Shown here piece after piece: positions 1 through 8,919 of a stretch of DNA of 64,000 nt (position 1 is the first letter of the stretch; every line of letters starts with the position of its first letter). Position numbers and translations under genes: made by a program. The DNA comes from Flavobacteriales bacterium (lineage in GTDB: Bacteria; Bacteroidota; Bacteroidia; Flavobacteriales_G; Salibacteraceae), in the NCBI GenBank assembly GCA_003499525.1, contig DNTB01000085.1, positions 1 through 64,000 on the forward strand, read 5' to 3'. The notes under the pieces were generated by a model, which did no database searches, was not told the origin of the DNA, and saw nothing but the letters and a program-made list of their open reading frames with translations.

Positions 1-3000
1 TTCCTCCGCCCATAGCGTGGACACCATAATGCAAGTTCTCAAACAGGCTCTCAATTTTTACACCACCAACTAAACTATACTCATACGGGAAAATATTGTA
101 CGTGGCATCTATAGAATAAACACCGCTGAGTTCTTTGGCTTGACGGTAATTTGCTACGTCGTACTTGAAGCTACACCCCAGGAATGAAATGCCTTGAACA
201 TCCCACATGGTTACATGGAAGCCCATGTGCGGGTCGACTTCTTCTCTGAAATTATCGTCAATAGTAAAAGTGCATTTCGCAAAACTGCTCATGTACGGCA
301 TAACTTTATTTGCATCCCAATATGCATGGTTCTTATATGATCCAAATCCTACGGCCCTTCTGTTGTTCCTGAATATTGTGTTTTCAGCATGTATTCTCCC
401 GCCAAAGCTGCTCCAATTCCCATTGCTCCAATTCTCAATAGCTATTTCAGCATGTTCAATAATTGAATTGTTAATTATGGCAATACCCACATGAGACAAT
501 CCTTGATAGGTATATTGATGGGACATATTGCCGCGATAAGAGTCTCCTGCTACATCTATTCCCGACCAGTGTTGACCGCAATTGTTAGTAAGTGTAGCAT
601 TATTTACAATTAATTTACCTGCTCCAGATGAACCTCCTTGATTACTTGCAACCAGTATTCGTGCTCCTTTAGCCATACTGATGGTGCAATTTTCAATGGT
701 TAATGTAGCTCCGGGTTCGATGATGATGTCGCCGGATACTTGACGATAGGTATTCCATGTTTCATCATGTGTAATTCTATATTCCACGTGACGTCCACTG
801 GGGACTTCAACACTCCAAACACCCTTTCCATAAGACGAAACATACAATCTATTGTCGCATGAATTATAGCGCAAACGCGTAAAAAAGCTTCTGGACAAAC
901 CTTGTGAGAAGCAATCCCAAACAGTAGCTCCAGCTTCTTTAAAATAGACTCCAACATCCGTTGCAATAAATAAGTCGTATTGTCCTGGGATACCTACAGA
1001 AGGTACAATTTCTATGTCATTAACAGATATATTAGGAATGTTGTAACTTATGTTTTGCCAAGTCTGACCTCCATTAATAGAATGATAAACCTTCTGATTG
1101 ATATTTGGATTCCCTGGACTCCCAGATTTGTAGCCATTGAAAACAACCCAAACTTGATCGGGATCATAAGGGTCAACTTTAATGCTACTAGCCTTAGCAC
1201 CCCATGACGCAGCATCATAAACGCTAATGTTGACCCAATTCAGACCACCATCTGTAGTTTTATATATTGATGAGTCTTGTGGTTGACTTTTCCAGTCTCT
1301 CCATCCTGTTGTAATATACATTACAGAAGTATCGCTTTCACATATATCAATATGTCTTATTGAACTTGTATTTCCTGCTGGTTTATTAGTTATTCCAATC
1401 GACCTTCTATTCTTCCAAATCTCTGATTTAGGATGTCGAACATCCAGCATATAGAGACTGTCATAACCCATATAAACTATATTCTCGCTCTGTGGGCTAT
1501 AATGGGCAGGCAAATTATGAGACAAGATACCAATGCAATACCTTTCTTTAATCCCTACGAGTGTACCACAAACATCGAGAAAGAATTTACTTGTATCAGT
1601 AGCAAAATCATAAATTCCTAGTGCCCAATTGTTAATGAAAAAAAGTTTCTTGTCATTTTTTAGGAACTCACAAGTTCCGCCATCTCCTCCCATGCCTGCT
1701 CCTTTATACCAATTACTTTTTGAACCAAACATAGTTCCATCATCATGTACACCTGTTACGATTACTTTCGAACCGTTATTACCAATATCTAAATCGTATC
1801 CCTGCGCAACATTAAAGGCAGAATTCATTAAGTCTACTGAAGATCTGGCTGATCCATTGCCGGTCAGTCTTGTAACACCTCCATCATGAGCAATGAATAT
1901 TGAGTCAATAAAACTGGATGGATTTAAATTACTAGAATGACCTATGATTTGAACCCAGCGGTTATCATCATGATGATAGCTCTCTATACTTGTGAAAGAC
2001 AGCCCTTTATTGAGGCTTCTAAATTCACCAAATCGAGTAGCCAAGTATATAACATTAGAGTTTTGATGAGAAACATCGAATGCGTTGAAGTTCAATCCTC
2101 CCTTATCTCTAATTTTTACTGGATTTGACCAGTTCAATCCGAAATCCAATGAGGATACAAAACTCAAGGTGTCTTTACCCGCCCTGTAAATCATAAAGAC
2201 TTCATTCGGACTTGAACTAGATGTCTGTATTTTCACCCTATCAACCGTATCTGCAAGCAGAATAGGAACCCCCGCAACCACATTAGTCCATTGAGAGTTG
2301 GAACTAGTATATCTCTGAATCTCTAAATTGGGCAAGTCATCTATTCTGCTGGTCACGTAAACAATGAAATCAGTTCCATTCATTACAACTTCAACCTCGT
2401 CAAACAACTCGCCACTGTTACTCGACTTAAATACAGAGTGTGTCATTCCTGCGTCATATGTGACAAATAATTTGTCGTCCATAGTCCAGAAAATAGTATT
2501 GGGATCAGAAGGTAAAAACTCCATATCGTAAATGGGTCTGAACATATTGCTCAATCCTTTTCTTTCAGAAATGGGTGTAATATTATCCCATGACAGTCCA
2601 CCGTCTATTGACTTGAATAATCCACTACTCCATGTCCATGTAGCCGGGTCAGTATCCAAAAAATTCAAATACACAGCATCATGTCCAGTGGCTATGTATA
2701 TTATATCAGGATCGGTCGGGTCAATTAGTATTTTTCTTATTCCTAGTGCCGGATACCCGTAATCAATATTTACATCTAAACTAGACCATGAAGATCCATT
2801 GTCTATAGACTTTAATAGAGCTCCACCGGGTGATCCTACGATTATAACTCCTGATGTTGGATCGTATGCAATTGGGTCAATTCTTCCAATTCCTCGAAAG
2901 GCAGCGCCACTAGAAACATAATTAGGTCGCGTTAATGGTCCTTCAGCCTCCCAAAGTTGATTTGAGTTTTGACCCGTACAAGGAAAGGCATTTTGAATTG

Positions 3001-3271
3001 CTGTTAAGCTAGGAAAATCATCAAATCCCGTTGTACCATCCATATCCAATCGACCGTCCCAAAACCTACTCCAGCGCATGTATTCTTTAATGAAAGTAGA
3101 ATCTTCTGAAGTGCTTATCGGCACACTATCATAATACAATTCGATTTGAGATTTTACCTCGTCAAAAATAAGGTTGCCCGAACTTGGCGGCGAAATTGAA
3201 GGCTGGCCAAATAAAAATGGAGATGATAATAGAAACGGGATTGTTACAGCAAGAAGTCTAGAGAATTTCAT
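1..3271 (-). CDS. Large secreted Asp-box (BNR/sortilin-like) and beta-helix protein, 3' end outside window
   Basis: The first 1090 codons are present and the C-terminus lies beyond base 1. The protein begins MKFSRLLAVTIPFLL with a Sec signal peptide ending near FGQ. Repeated Asp-box motifs of the S-x-D-x-G-x-x-W type follow (SIDNGSSW, SIDGGLSW, TTDGGLNW, SINGGQTW), typical of sialidase/sortilin/photosystem-assembly-like beta-propellers. From about base 780 down to base 1 the protein changes to a series of short turns such as GDIIIEPGATLTIENC, suggesting a right-handed parallel beta-helix. In Bacteroidota such proteins usually end in a type IX secretion sorting domain; that end is not visible here. 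A promoter lies upstream at 3332-3359. Substrate or ligand is unknown. No frameshift was found on reading the strand through. Confidence 0.85.
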   Translation of the reverse strand, partial: MKFSRLLAVTIPFLLSSPFLFGQPSISPPSSGNLIFDEVKSQIELYYDSVPISTSEDSTFIKEYMRWSRFWDGRLDMDGTTGFDDFPSLTAIQNAFPCTGQNSNQLWEAEGPLTRPNYVSSGAAFRGIGRIDPIAYDPTSGVIIVGSPGGALLKSIDNGSSWSSLDVNIDYGYPALGIRKILIDPTDPDIIYIATGHDAVYLNFLDTDPATWTWSSGLFKSIDGGLSWDNITPISERKGLSNMFRPIYDMEFLPSDPNTIFWTMDDKLFVTYDAGMTHSVFKSSNSGELFDEVEVVMNGTDFIVYVTSRIDDLPNLEIQRYTSSNSQWTNVVAGVPILLADTVDRVKIQTSSSSPNEVFMIYRAGKDTLSFVSSLDFGLNWSNPVKIRDKGGLNFNAFDVSHQNSNVIYLATRFGEFRSLNKGLSFTSIESYHHDDNRWVQIIGHSSNLNPSSFIDSIFIAHDGGVTRLTGNGSARSSVDLMNSAFNVAQGYDLDIGNNGSKVIVTGVHDDGTMFGSKSNWYKGAGMGGDGGTCEFLKNDKKLFFINNWALGIYDFATDTSKFFLDVCGTLVGIKERYCIGILSHNLPAHYSPQSENIVYMGYDSLYMLDVRHPKSEIWKNRRSIGITNKPAGNTSSIRHIDICESDTSVMYITTGWRDWKSQPQDSSIYKTTDGGLNWVNISVYDAASWGAKASSIKVDPYDPDQVWVVFNGYKSGSPGNPNINQKVYHSINGGQTWQNISYNIPNISVNDIEIVPSVGIPGQYDLFIATDVGVYFKEAGATVWDCFSQGLSRSFFTRLRYNSCDNRLYVSSYGKGVWSVEVPSGRHVEYRITHDETWNTYRQVSGDIIIEPGATLTIENCTISMAKGARILVASNQGGSSGAGKLIVNNATLTNNCGQHWSGIDVAGDSYRGNMSHQYTYQGLSHVGIAIINNSIIEHAEIAIENWSNGNWSSFGGRIHAENTIFRNNRRAVGFGSYKNHAYWDANKVMPYMSSFAKCTFTIDDNFREEVDPHMGFHVTMWDVQGISFLGCSFKYDVANYRQAKELSGVYSIDATYNIFPYEYSLVGGVKIESLFENLHYGVHAMGGG

Positions 3272-3331
3272 ATTCAGGTTTTTAAAAATGGATTTGAGTA
3301 AAATTAATGTGTTTTATCTACATTTATTTAA

Positions 3332-3359
3332 GAAATGTAAATCTTCTGAACTGAGTCAA
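3332..3359 (-). promoter_or_regulatory. Bacteroidota-type promoter of the Asp-box protein gene
   Basis: On the minus strand TTG (3359-3357) is followed after 17 bases by TACATTTC (3339-3332), a 7/8 match to the TAnnTTTG -7 element. The predicted leader to the ATG at 3271 is about 55 bases. The surrounding 3272-3401 gap is A+T-rich and holds nothing else recognisable. Confidence 0.5.
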
Positions 3360-3401
3360 CTTTCTTTGAGTAATTTTTAGAAAAAAACCACGTCAATCAA
3401 C

Positions 3402-4628
3402 TCATAATGGCAAGCTGTGCATCTCCAACAAGCACGAATCTCCGTAGCTGAGAAACCTAAAATCATGCCTTAGGGCATAGTCATAGACCTTCTTCCAATC
3501 TTCTCCAATGGCGGCGGCCACCAACAGAAGAAGTGTGCTGCCCGGTTGATGAAAATTGGTAATCAACCGATCAGCGGTTCTGATTTTATACCCCGGAGCA
3601 ATGAGCAACCGGGTGCTCAGAGCAACGGAATCATCGAGCTCATTGGTAAAGGCCCTTAATGCCTGAAATGCCTCCATTCGGCCATAGTGTTGTGGAAGCT
3701 CATAAGGCTCCCATTGACTCAAACTAAGGCTCTCCATCGACAACTTGCCTTCGGCGGCTTTTACCCCTAACCAATACAGGGTTTCCAGTGCTCGAAGTGC
3801 CGTTGTTCCCACTACCGTCCAAGGCTTTTCCAAGCTTGATGAATGCAGAAAAGTCCGGTCCAGAACCATCCATTCGCTGTGCATTTCGTGGTCTTCCATT
3901 CGTTGGGCTTTAACCGGAAGAAATGTTCCTGCACCTACATGAAGAGTCAGATATTGGTCTTCGATGTCTTTTTTCCTCAGGTTAGTAAGTACTTCATCCG
4001 TAAAATGCAATCCGGCCGTGGGTGCCGCTACGGATCCATCACGGTTTGCGTACACCGTTTGATAACGGGCTTGGTCGTCTTCTTTATCTTCACGGGTGAT
4101 ATAGGGAGGCAAAGGAACATGCCCAAAAGTTTCGAGAATGTCATGAAAGGATTTTTTTTCCGGGGTCCACTGAAACTGAATGACAAACCGGTTATCCACC
4201 TTTTCCTTTATCCGAACCTGCAAGGTTATTCCTCCTGAGCGCATTTCCAGCCATTCGGTCTTCCATTTGCGGGCACCCCCCACAAGACAAACCCATGACG
4301 TGTTTCCACAACGAGACAATGCCGCCTGCATATCGCCGGGGTTATGCTCTGGTGCCAAGCAAAAAACCTCAATGCTTTTATTTCCGGAAATAGGAAACTT
4401 TAATCGGGCATACACTACACGGGAATCATTAAAAATGATCTGCTGCCCGGCTGTCAAATGAGCATCCAGGTTTTGAAAGGTATCTTCCTGAAGGCGTCCT
4501 TTGGAGTAGACCAGCAATTTGGATTGATCTCTTTGATCTAAAGGGTTTTGTGCTATTCTGTTGTTCGGCAAAGAGTACGTGTATTCATTGATGCTAATGT
4601 TTTTTACACGTTCGAGGAGGTTCTTCAT
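3402..4628 (-). CDS. queA: S-adenosylmethionine:tRNA ribosyltransferase-isomerase
   Basis: QueA transfers and isomerises the ribosyl moiety of SAM onto 7-aminomethyl-7-deazaguanine in tRNA, giving epoxyqueuosine at the wobble position of GUN anticodons. Family signatures visible are IIFNDSRVVYARL near the N-terminus, AAPTAGLHFTDEVL in the middle and LHVGAGTFLPVK after it, then ITNFHQPGSTLLLLVAA near the C-terminus. At 408 residues it is longer than the roughly 350-residue enterobacterial enzyme, mainly in the N-terminal half. The ATG overlaps the stop of the upstream exported-protein gene as TAATG, so translation is probably coupled. No other queuosine gene lies nearby. Confidence 0.95.
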   Translation of the reverse strand: MKNLLERVKNISINEYTYSLPNNRIAQNPLDQRDQSKLLVYSKGRLQEDTFQNLDAHLTAGQQIIFNDSRVVYARLKFPISGNKSIEVFCLAPEHNPGDMQAALSRCGNTSWVCLVGGARKWKTEWLEMRSGGITLQVRIKEKVDNRFVIQFQWTPEKKSFHDILETFGHVPLPPYITREDKEDDQARYQTVYANRDGSVAAPTAGLHFTDEVLTNLRKKDIEDQYLTLHVGAGTFLPVKAQRMEDHEMHSEWMVLDRTFLHSSSLEKPWTVVGTTALRALETLYWLGVKAAEGKLSMESLSLSQWEPYELPQHYGRMEAFQALRAFTNELDDSVALSTRLLIAPGYKIRTADRLITNFHQPGSTLLLLVAAAIGEDWKKVYDYALRHDFRFLSYGDSCLLEMHSLPL

Positions 4629-5128
4629 TACTCAACAATAGGGATGGGAGTAGGATTGATGATTCGCAAATCACCGGTTCCATAAACTTTGTGCTTTTTC
4701 TTGCTCAAGAGAAAAAGGATGCCACCCACTCCAATGGATATACCTGCAGGTACCCAAATTCGATCGTCCGCAAATTCATCCCCGGCGACCACCGAATTTA
4801 CCGTTTGCACGCCGATATAAAAAGCTCCTGCGGTCATCATTAACCCTCCAAGAAACCGAAGGGAAGGTATGGTGCGATGAACGACCGCAATGTCTGCCAC
4901 TGGAACATAATCTCCTTGAATAATGATTTCATCATCGGTCATTCCTTCAATCATTCCTGAAATAGTAACATTGTCCTTCATGGTCACTTTTATCTTATCG
5001 CCCATGCGATAATGCAGCCTTTTAACCTTGCCACGTTTGTCCAGAACCAGTACCCGCTGTGCGTAGGAACTCGTGATTCCTCCTGAAATGAGGAGCAAAA
5101 GCAAGATTAAAACAGCTCTTCCGTTCAT
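4628..5128 (-). CDS. Small exported membrane protein of unknown function
   Basis: A 166-residue protein with a signal peptide (LILLLLLISGGITSSYAQ). A short beta-rich segment follows (KIKVTMKDNVTISGMIEGM), resembling small Sm/SH3-like barrels only in general pattern. Two hydrophobic stretches (LRFLGGLMMTAGAFYIGVQ and WVPAGISIGVGGILFLL) form a likely membrane hairpin, and the tail is short and basic. I do not recognise the family. It is the first gene before queA and overlaps it by one base (TAATG). A weak -7 element (TACTTTTA, 5144-5137) lies 8 bases before the ATG. Confidence 0.7.
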   Translation of the reverse strand: MNGRAVLILLLLLISGGITSSYAQRVLVLDKRGKVKRLHYRMGDKIKVTMKDNVTISGMIEGMTDDEIIIQGDYVPVADIAVVHRTIPSLRFLGGLMMTAGAFYIGVQTVNSVVAGDEFADDRIWVPAGISIGVGGILFLLSKKKHKVYGTGDLRIINPTPIPIVE

Positions 5129-5177
5129 TCTGTCGCTAAAAGTACAATGATTCTAACCACTTGATCAAGGTCATAGT

Positions 5178-5203
5178 TTGGCCTGTCACTCGGAATATTT
5201 TTG
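5178..5203 (+). promoter_or_regulatory. Promoter of hmgA-hpd
   Basis: TATTTTTG at 5196-5203 matches TAnnTTTG perfectly. A TTG at 5178-5180 lies 15 bases upstream, slightly closer than usual. The expected transcript start near 5207 gives a leader of about 16 bases to the ATG at 5223, and rules out translation from the in-frame TTG at 5178. Confidence 0.6.
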
Positions 5204-5222
5204 TAGCCCAATAAAAGAAAAT

Positions 5223-6380
5223 ATGCCTTTTTATCACAAGCTTGGGGAATTCCCTAAAAAAAGACATACTGTAAGCCGTCAACCGAACGGCGAATTGTTT
5301 CAGGAAGAACTGTTCGGAACCGCCGGTTTTGCCGGAATGTCCTCTCTATTGTATCACCTTCATCCTCCAACAGCGGTTACAGCAATTACCGAAGGGGTTT
5401 CCATTGCGCCAGAAATTGCGGTGGAGAATAATTTGAAAAGCACTCGTTTGAAAGGTTTTCAATTACCTCCAACTGAAGATTATCTTGAGAGTAGAACTCC
5501 CATTCTCGTGAATCAGGATGTTAGTCTTATCCTGGCGGCACCGAAAAAATCAATGGAGGACTATTTTTTCAAAAACACGGATGCGGATGAAGTCCTTTTT
5601 ATTCACAAAGGTTCAGGTGTTCTTCGCACACAAATGGGAAAGATTCCATTTTCATACGGTGACTATTTGCTCATTCCGAGAGGGATGATCTACAAGCTGG
5701 AGTTTGACGGAGAAGAGAACCGGCTGTTCATTACCGAAAGCCGTTCACCGGTATTTACTCCAAAACGATACCGAAACCATTTCGGGCAATTATTAGAACA
5801 TTCCCCCTTTTGCGAGAGGGATATCCGGCCTCCTGTAGAACTGGAAACAATTGATGAAAAAGGAGAATTCAAGGTTAAACTCAAGAAACAAGACATGCTT
5901 CATGAGCTTACTTATGCCTATCATCCTTTTGATGTAGCTGGTTGGGACGGCTATAACTATCCATATGCCTTCTCCATTCACGATTTTGAACCGATTACCG
6001 GAAGGGTGCATCAGCCACCTCCGGTGCATCAAACCTTTGAAACGGATACCTTCGTGATGTGCTCTTTTGTGCCGAGGATATACGACTATCATCCAGATGC
6101 CATACCGGCACCTTACAACCATAGCAATATAGATTCGGATGAGGTTCTGTACTATGTGGATGGTGATTTTATGAGTAGAAATGATATTGCTCCCGGTCAT
6201 TTAACCCTTCATCCCGCAGGAATTCCTCACGGCCCGCATCCCGGAGCGATGGAAAGAAGTATTGGAAAAGAAAAAACAGAGGAATTGGCCGTAATGGTTG
6301 ATACTTTTAAACCCCTTAAATTAACCAAAGCGGCATTGGGATTATCCGATCCGGATTATTACCTTTCATGGAAGCATTAA
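5223..6380 (+). CDS. hmgA: Homogentisate 1,2-dioxygenase
   Basis: Opens the aromatic ring of homogentisate to maleylacetoacetate in tyrosine/phenylalanine degradation (non-heme Fe(II)). The 385-residue protein starts MPFYHKLGEFPKKRHT and carries LFGTAGFAGMSSLLYH, characteristic of bacterial HmgA. The C-terminal cupin holds the likely iron ligands: H300 and E307 in NHSNIDSDEVLYYVDGDF, and H336 in HPAGIPHGPHPG. The ATG at 5223 is chosen because it matches family N-termini and lies downstream of the promoter. Only 10 bases separate it from hpd, the preceding step of the pathway, so the two form an operon. maiA and fahA are not in the window. Confidence 0.95.
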   Translation: MPFYHKLGEFPKKRHTVSRQPNGELFQEELFGTAGFAGMSSLLYHLHPPTAVTAITEGVSIAPEIAVENNLKSTRLKGFQLPPTEDYLESRTPILVNQDVSLILAAPKKSMEDYFFKNTDADEVLFIHKGSGVLRTQMGKIPFSYGDYLLIPRGMIYKLEFDGEENRLFITESRSPVFTPKRYRNHFGQLLEHSPFCERDIRPPVELETIDEKGEFKVKLKKQDMLHELTYAYHPFDVAGWDGYNYPYAFSIHDFEPITGRVHQPPPVHQTFETDTFVMCSFVPRIYDYHPDAIPAPYNHSNIDSDEVLYYVDGDFMSRNDIAPGHLTLHPAGIPHGPHPGAMERSIGKEKTEELAVMVDTFKPLKLTKAALGLSDPDYYLSWKH

Positions 6381-6390
6381 ATTCATAAAA

Positions 6391-7542
6391 ATGGCAGATT
6401 TAACCAACACTGAAGACTATAACTACACCTTAGATAAAGTATTTGCAGAAGCAGATGACTTTTTGCCCTTAAATGGAACTGATTATGTCGAGTTTTATGT
6501 CGGCAATGCAAAACAGGCTGCACATTTCTATAAAACAGCTATGGGCTTTCAGTCACTCGCTTATGCCGGACTTGAAACCGGGGTCAAAGACCGCACGTCA
6601 TATGTACTGCAACAAGGTAAAATTCGCCTCGTACTCACCACTCCAATGCCGGGGAATACCGAAATAGAAGGTCATATAACCAAGCATGGTGACGGAGTTA
6701 AATACATCGCACTTTGGGTTGATGATGCCACTAAATCATGGAAAGAGACCACCAGCAGAGGGGGCAAATCGCACATGGAACCTCAAACCCTGGAAGACGA
6801 AAACGGCAAAGTAGTCATGAGCGGGATTCACACCTACGGTGATACGGTACATCTTTTTGTTGAACGAAAAGCATATAACGGAGTCTTCTTGCCCGGTTTT
6901 AAAGAATGGAATTCACATTATAATCCAGAGCCAACAGGATTAGAATACATCGATCATATGGTGGGTAACGTTGGCTGGGGAGAAATGAATAAATGGGCCG
7001 AATTCTACAACAAAGTGATGGGCTTCGCCAATCTTATCACCTTTGATGATAAAGACATTTCTACCGAATATACCGCTCTGATGAGCAAGGTAATGACCAA
7101 TGGAAACGGAAGAATAAAATTTCCAATAAACGAACCCGCCGAAGGCAAGAAAAAATCTCAGATAGAGGAATATCTTGATTTTTACAATGGGGCCGGATGC
7201 CAGCATATCGCGGTAGCAACTAAAGACATCGTTCATACCGTGGGAGAGATGACTAAAAGAGGAATTGAGTTTCTGTACGTACCCGGAAGTTACTACGACA
7301 CCGTAGGAAATCGGGTGGGCGATATTGACGAAGACTTAGAAAAACTCAAATCTCTGGGCATAATGGTTGACCGGGATGATGAAGGTTATCTTCTTCAGAT
7401 ATTCACGAAGCCTCTTGAAGACCGTCCTACCCTATTCTTCGAAATCATTCAGCGTAAAGGGGCAAAATCCTTTGGTAAAGGAAATTTCAAAGCCCTTTTC
7501 GAATCTATTGAGGCCGAACAAGAGCGCAGAGGAACGCTTTAG
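6391..7542 (+). CDS. hpd: 4-hydroxyphenylpyruvate dioxygenase
   Basis: Converts 4-hydroxyphenylpyruvate to homogentisate, the substrate of the gene just upstream. The 383-residue protein has the two-domain vicinal-oxygen-chelate fold. The 2-His-1-Glu iron site is readable as H189 (YIDHMVGNV), H272 (GCQHIAVATKD) and E351 (FFEIIQRKG). The C-terminal GNFKALFESIEAEQ helix closes the active site in known HPPDs. It is the second gene of the hmgA operon, with no promoter-like element in the 10-base gap. It could supply homogentisate for catabolism or for pigment formation; the adjacent dioxygenase argues for catabolism. Confidence 0.96.
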   Translation: MADLTNTEDYNYTLDKVFAEADDFLPLNGTDYVEFYVGNAKQAAHFYKTAMGFQSLAYAGLETGVKDRTSYVLQQGKIRLVLTTPMPGNTEIEGHITKHGDGVKYIALWVDDATKSWKETTSRGGKSHMEPQTLEDENGKVVMSGIHTYGDTVHLFVERKAYNGVFLPGFKEWNSHYNPEPTGLEYIDHMVGNVGWGEMNKWAEFYNKVMGFANLITFDDKDISTEYTALMSKVMTNGNGRIKFPINEPAEGKKKSQIEEYLDFYNGAGCQHIAVATKDIVHTVGEMTKRGIEFLYVPGSYYDTVGNRVGDIDEDLEKLKSLGIMVDRDDEGYLLQIFTKPLEDRPTLFFEIIQRKGAKSFGKGNFKALFESIEAEQERRGTL

Positions 7543-7641
7543 TTGAGCTAAAAACTGGTTTTATTCACAGTTACCGCCAATGCAACAAAGAATAGCCTTG
7601 TGCATAGATTTATGATCTTTTTATACATAAGGGCTGATTAA

Positions 7642-7709
7642 TGTAAAGATATTTGGATTTCCTTTACAAAGGGCTTTATCTTTGTATAGATTTTCAAAAA
7701 TACTTTACA
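7642..7709. repeat. Cluster of CTTTACA/TACAAAG repeats around the fic promoter (operator candidate)
   Basis: TGTAAAG at 7642-7648 is the inverse of CTTTACA at 7662-7668, with 13 bases between. TACAAAG at 7665-7671 is the inverse of CTTTGTA at 7680-7686, with 8 bases between, and the second arm overlaps the -7 element. A further CTTTACA at 7703-7709 abuts the ATG. The arrangement straddles -33, -7 and the start codon as a repressor site would. No binding protein is identified. Confidence 0.45.
7653..7684 (+). promoter_or_regulatory. Promoter of the Fic-domain gene
   Basis: TTG at 7653-7655, a 21-base spacer, then TATCTTTG at 7677-7684, a perfect TAnnTTTG. The predicted leader to the ATG at 7711 is about 23 bases. 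It lies within a repeat cluster that could act as operator. Confidence 0.6.
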
Positions 7710-7710
7710 A

Positions 7711-8781
7711 ATGGATTCTTGGGGATTATCAGCATTACCCTTAAATATTGATCTTGAAACAAAGAGAGTTTTAAAAGCTTTGCCTTCAGCCCATGCAGCC
7801 TTGGCTGAACTTAAAGGAATTGCAACAACAATTCCCAACCAAAACATTCTGATTAATACACTCGGGTTACAGGAAGCAAAGGATAGTTCTGCGATTGAGA
7901 ATATCATCACAACGCATGATGATTTATATAAAACAGAATTAAATTTTGAATCTTTTAAATCATTGCAAGCCAAAAAAGTTCAGAACTATATTTCAGCTCT
8001 TAAGAAAGGATTTGAATTAATTACTAAAACTGGATTACTGACTAATAAGAGTATTTTACAAATTCAGGAAGTACTTGAAGATAACAAGGCTGGATTTAGA
8101 AAACTTCCCGGGGCTGCACTAAAAAATGTGGCAACTGGAGAGACCATTTACACTCCACCACAAGAATATGAGGAAATTAAGAGACTGATGGCAAATCTTG
8201 AAAAGTACATTAATGATTCCGAGATTCAAGATTGTGACCCTTTGATAAAAATGGCAATAATTCACTTTCAGTTTGAGAGTATTCATCCATTTTACGATGG
8301 AAATGGAAGGACAGGTCGGATAATAAATATACTGTATCTGATTTTAGAAAAATTGCAAACCTTACCAATCCTTTATTTAAGCAATTATATCATCAAACAT
8401 AAAACTGATTATTATCGGTATTTGCAAAAGGTGCGAGACGAAAACTCCATGGAGGATTGGGTTTTATTTATGATCAAAGGAGTTGAAGAAACGTCGCGAG
8501 AAACGATTGACTTGATTATCAAGATTAAAGAACTAATGCTTGTCTACAAACACCGCCTTCGTGACAATTATAAATTTTACAGTCAGGATTTACTAAATAA
8601 TCTATTCAAACACGCGTATACCAGGATTGAGTTTGTAGTAAATGACCTTGGAGTATCGAGATTGACAGCTGCTAATTATTTAAACAAATTAGCCGACGAT
8701 AAAATGCTACGAAAGCATAAATTGGGAACTGGAAATTATTATGTTAACGAACAATTATTTGACTTATTGACAAAGAGATAA
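7711..8781 (+). CDS. Fic-domain protein (predicted AMPylase) with N-terminal inhibitory helix and C-terminal HTH
   Basis: Fic enzymes transfer AMP or related groups to hydroxyls of target proteins. The catalytic loop is canonical, HPFYDGNGRTGR from H192 to R203. The N-terminal domain carries the inhibitory-helix signature S-x-x-x-E-N at S59-E63-N64 (SSAIEN), which marks a class II self-inhibited Fic protein; this explains the lack of a separate antitoxin gene. The C-terminus (TRIEFVVNDLGVSRLTAANYLNKLADDKML) reads as a winged helix-turn-helix. The gene looks more A+T-rich than its neighbours, suggesting acquisition. It stands alone between the tyrosine operon and a MORN-protein gene. Target unknown. 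Confidence 0.93.
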   Translation: MDSWGLSALPLNIDLETKRVLKALPSAHAALAELKGIATTIPNQNILINTLGLQEAKDSSAIENIITTHDDLYKTELNFESFKSLQAKKVQNYISALKKGFELITKTGLLTNKSILQIQEVLEDNKAGFRKLPGAALKNVATGETIYTPPQEYEEIKRLMANLEKYINDSEIQDCDPLIKMAIIHFQFESIHPFYDGNGRTGRIINILYLILEKLQTLPILYLSNYIIKHKTDYYRYLQKVRDENSMEDWVLFMIKGVEETSRETIDLIIKIKELMLVYKHRLRDNYKFYSQDLLNNLFKHAYTRIEFVVNDLGVSRLTAANYLNKLADDKMLRKHKLGTGNYYVNEQLFDLLTKR

Positions 8782-8919
8782 CCCAAAGGATAGCTATGGG
8801 CAAGGTTTTGTGGATTTCCAAACTGAAGATTTTCGCTCCACTTCGACGCGCACACCTGTCTCGAACTCTGCTTCGGGAAGGCAGAGCCAAACCGCCCTTA
8901 TAACCGTAATTTTCATCTC

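Noticed and set aside
700..966. Small minus-strand frame MQRMLESILKK
   Set aside because: Out of frame with the large Asp-box gene that occupies the same strand and has consistent domain structure.
3843..4238. Plus-strand reading frame inside queA
   Set aside because: Antisense shadow of a well-supported conserved gene.
5178..5222. TTG-initiated N-terminal extension of homogentisate dioxygenase
   Set aside because: It covers the promoter -7 element, and family members begin at MPFYHKLG.
7543..7580. AAAACTGGTTTT after hpd as a terminator
   Set aside because: The loop would be only two bases and no T tract follows, so it is not convincing.
7543..8919. Insertion sequence or genomic island around fic
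   Set aside because: No transposase, integrase, terminal inverted repeats or target duplication were found; only composition and isolation suggest transfer.
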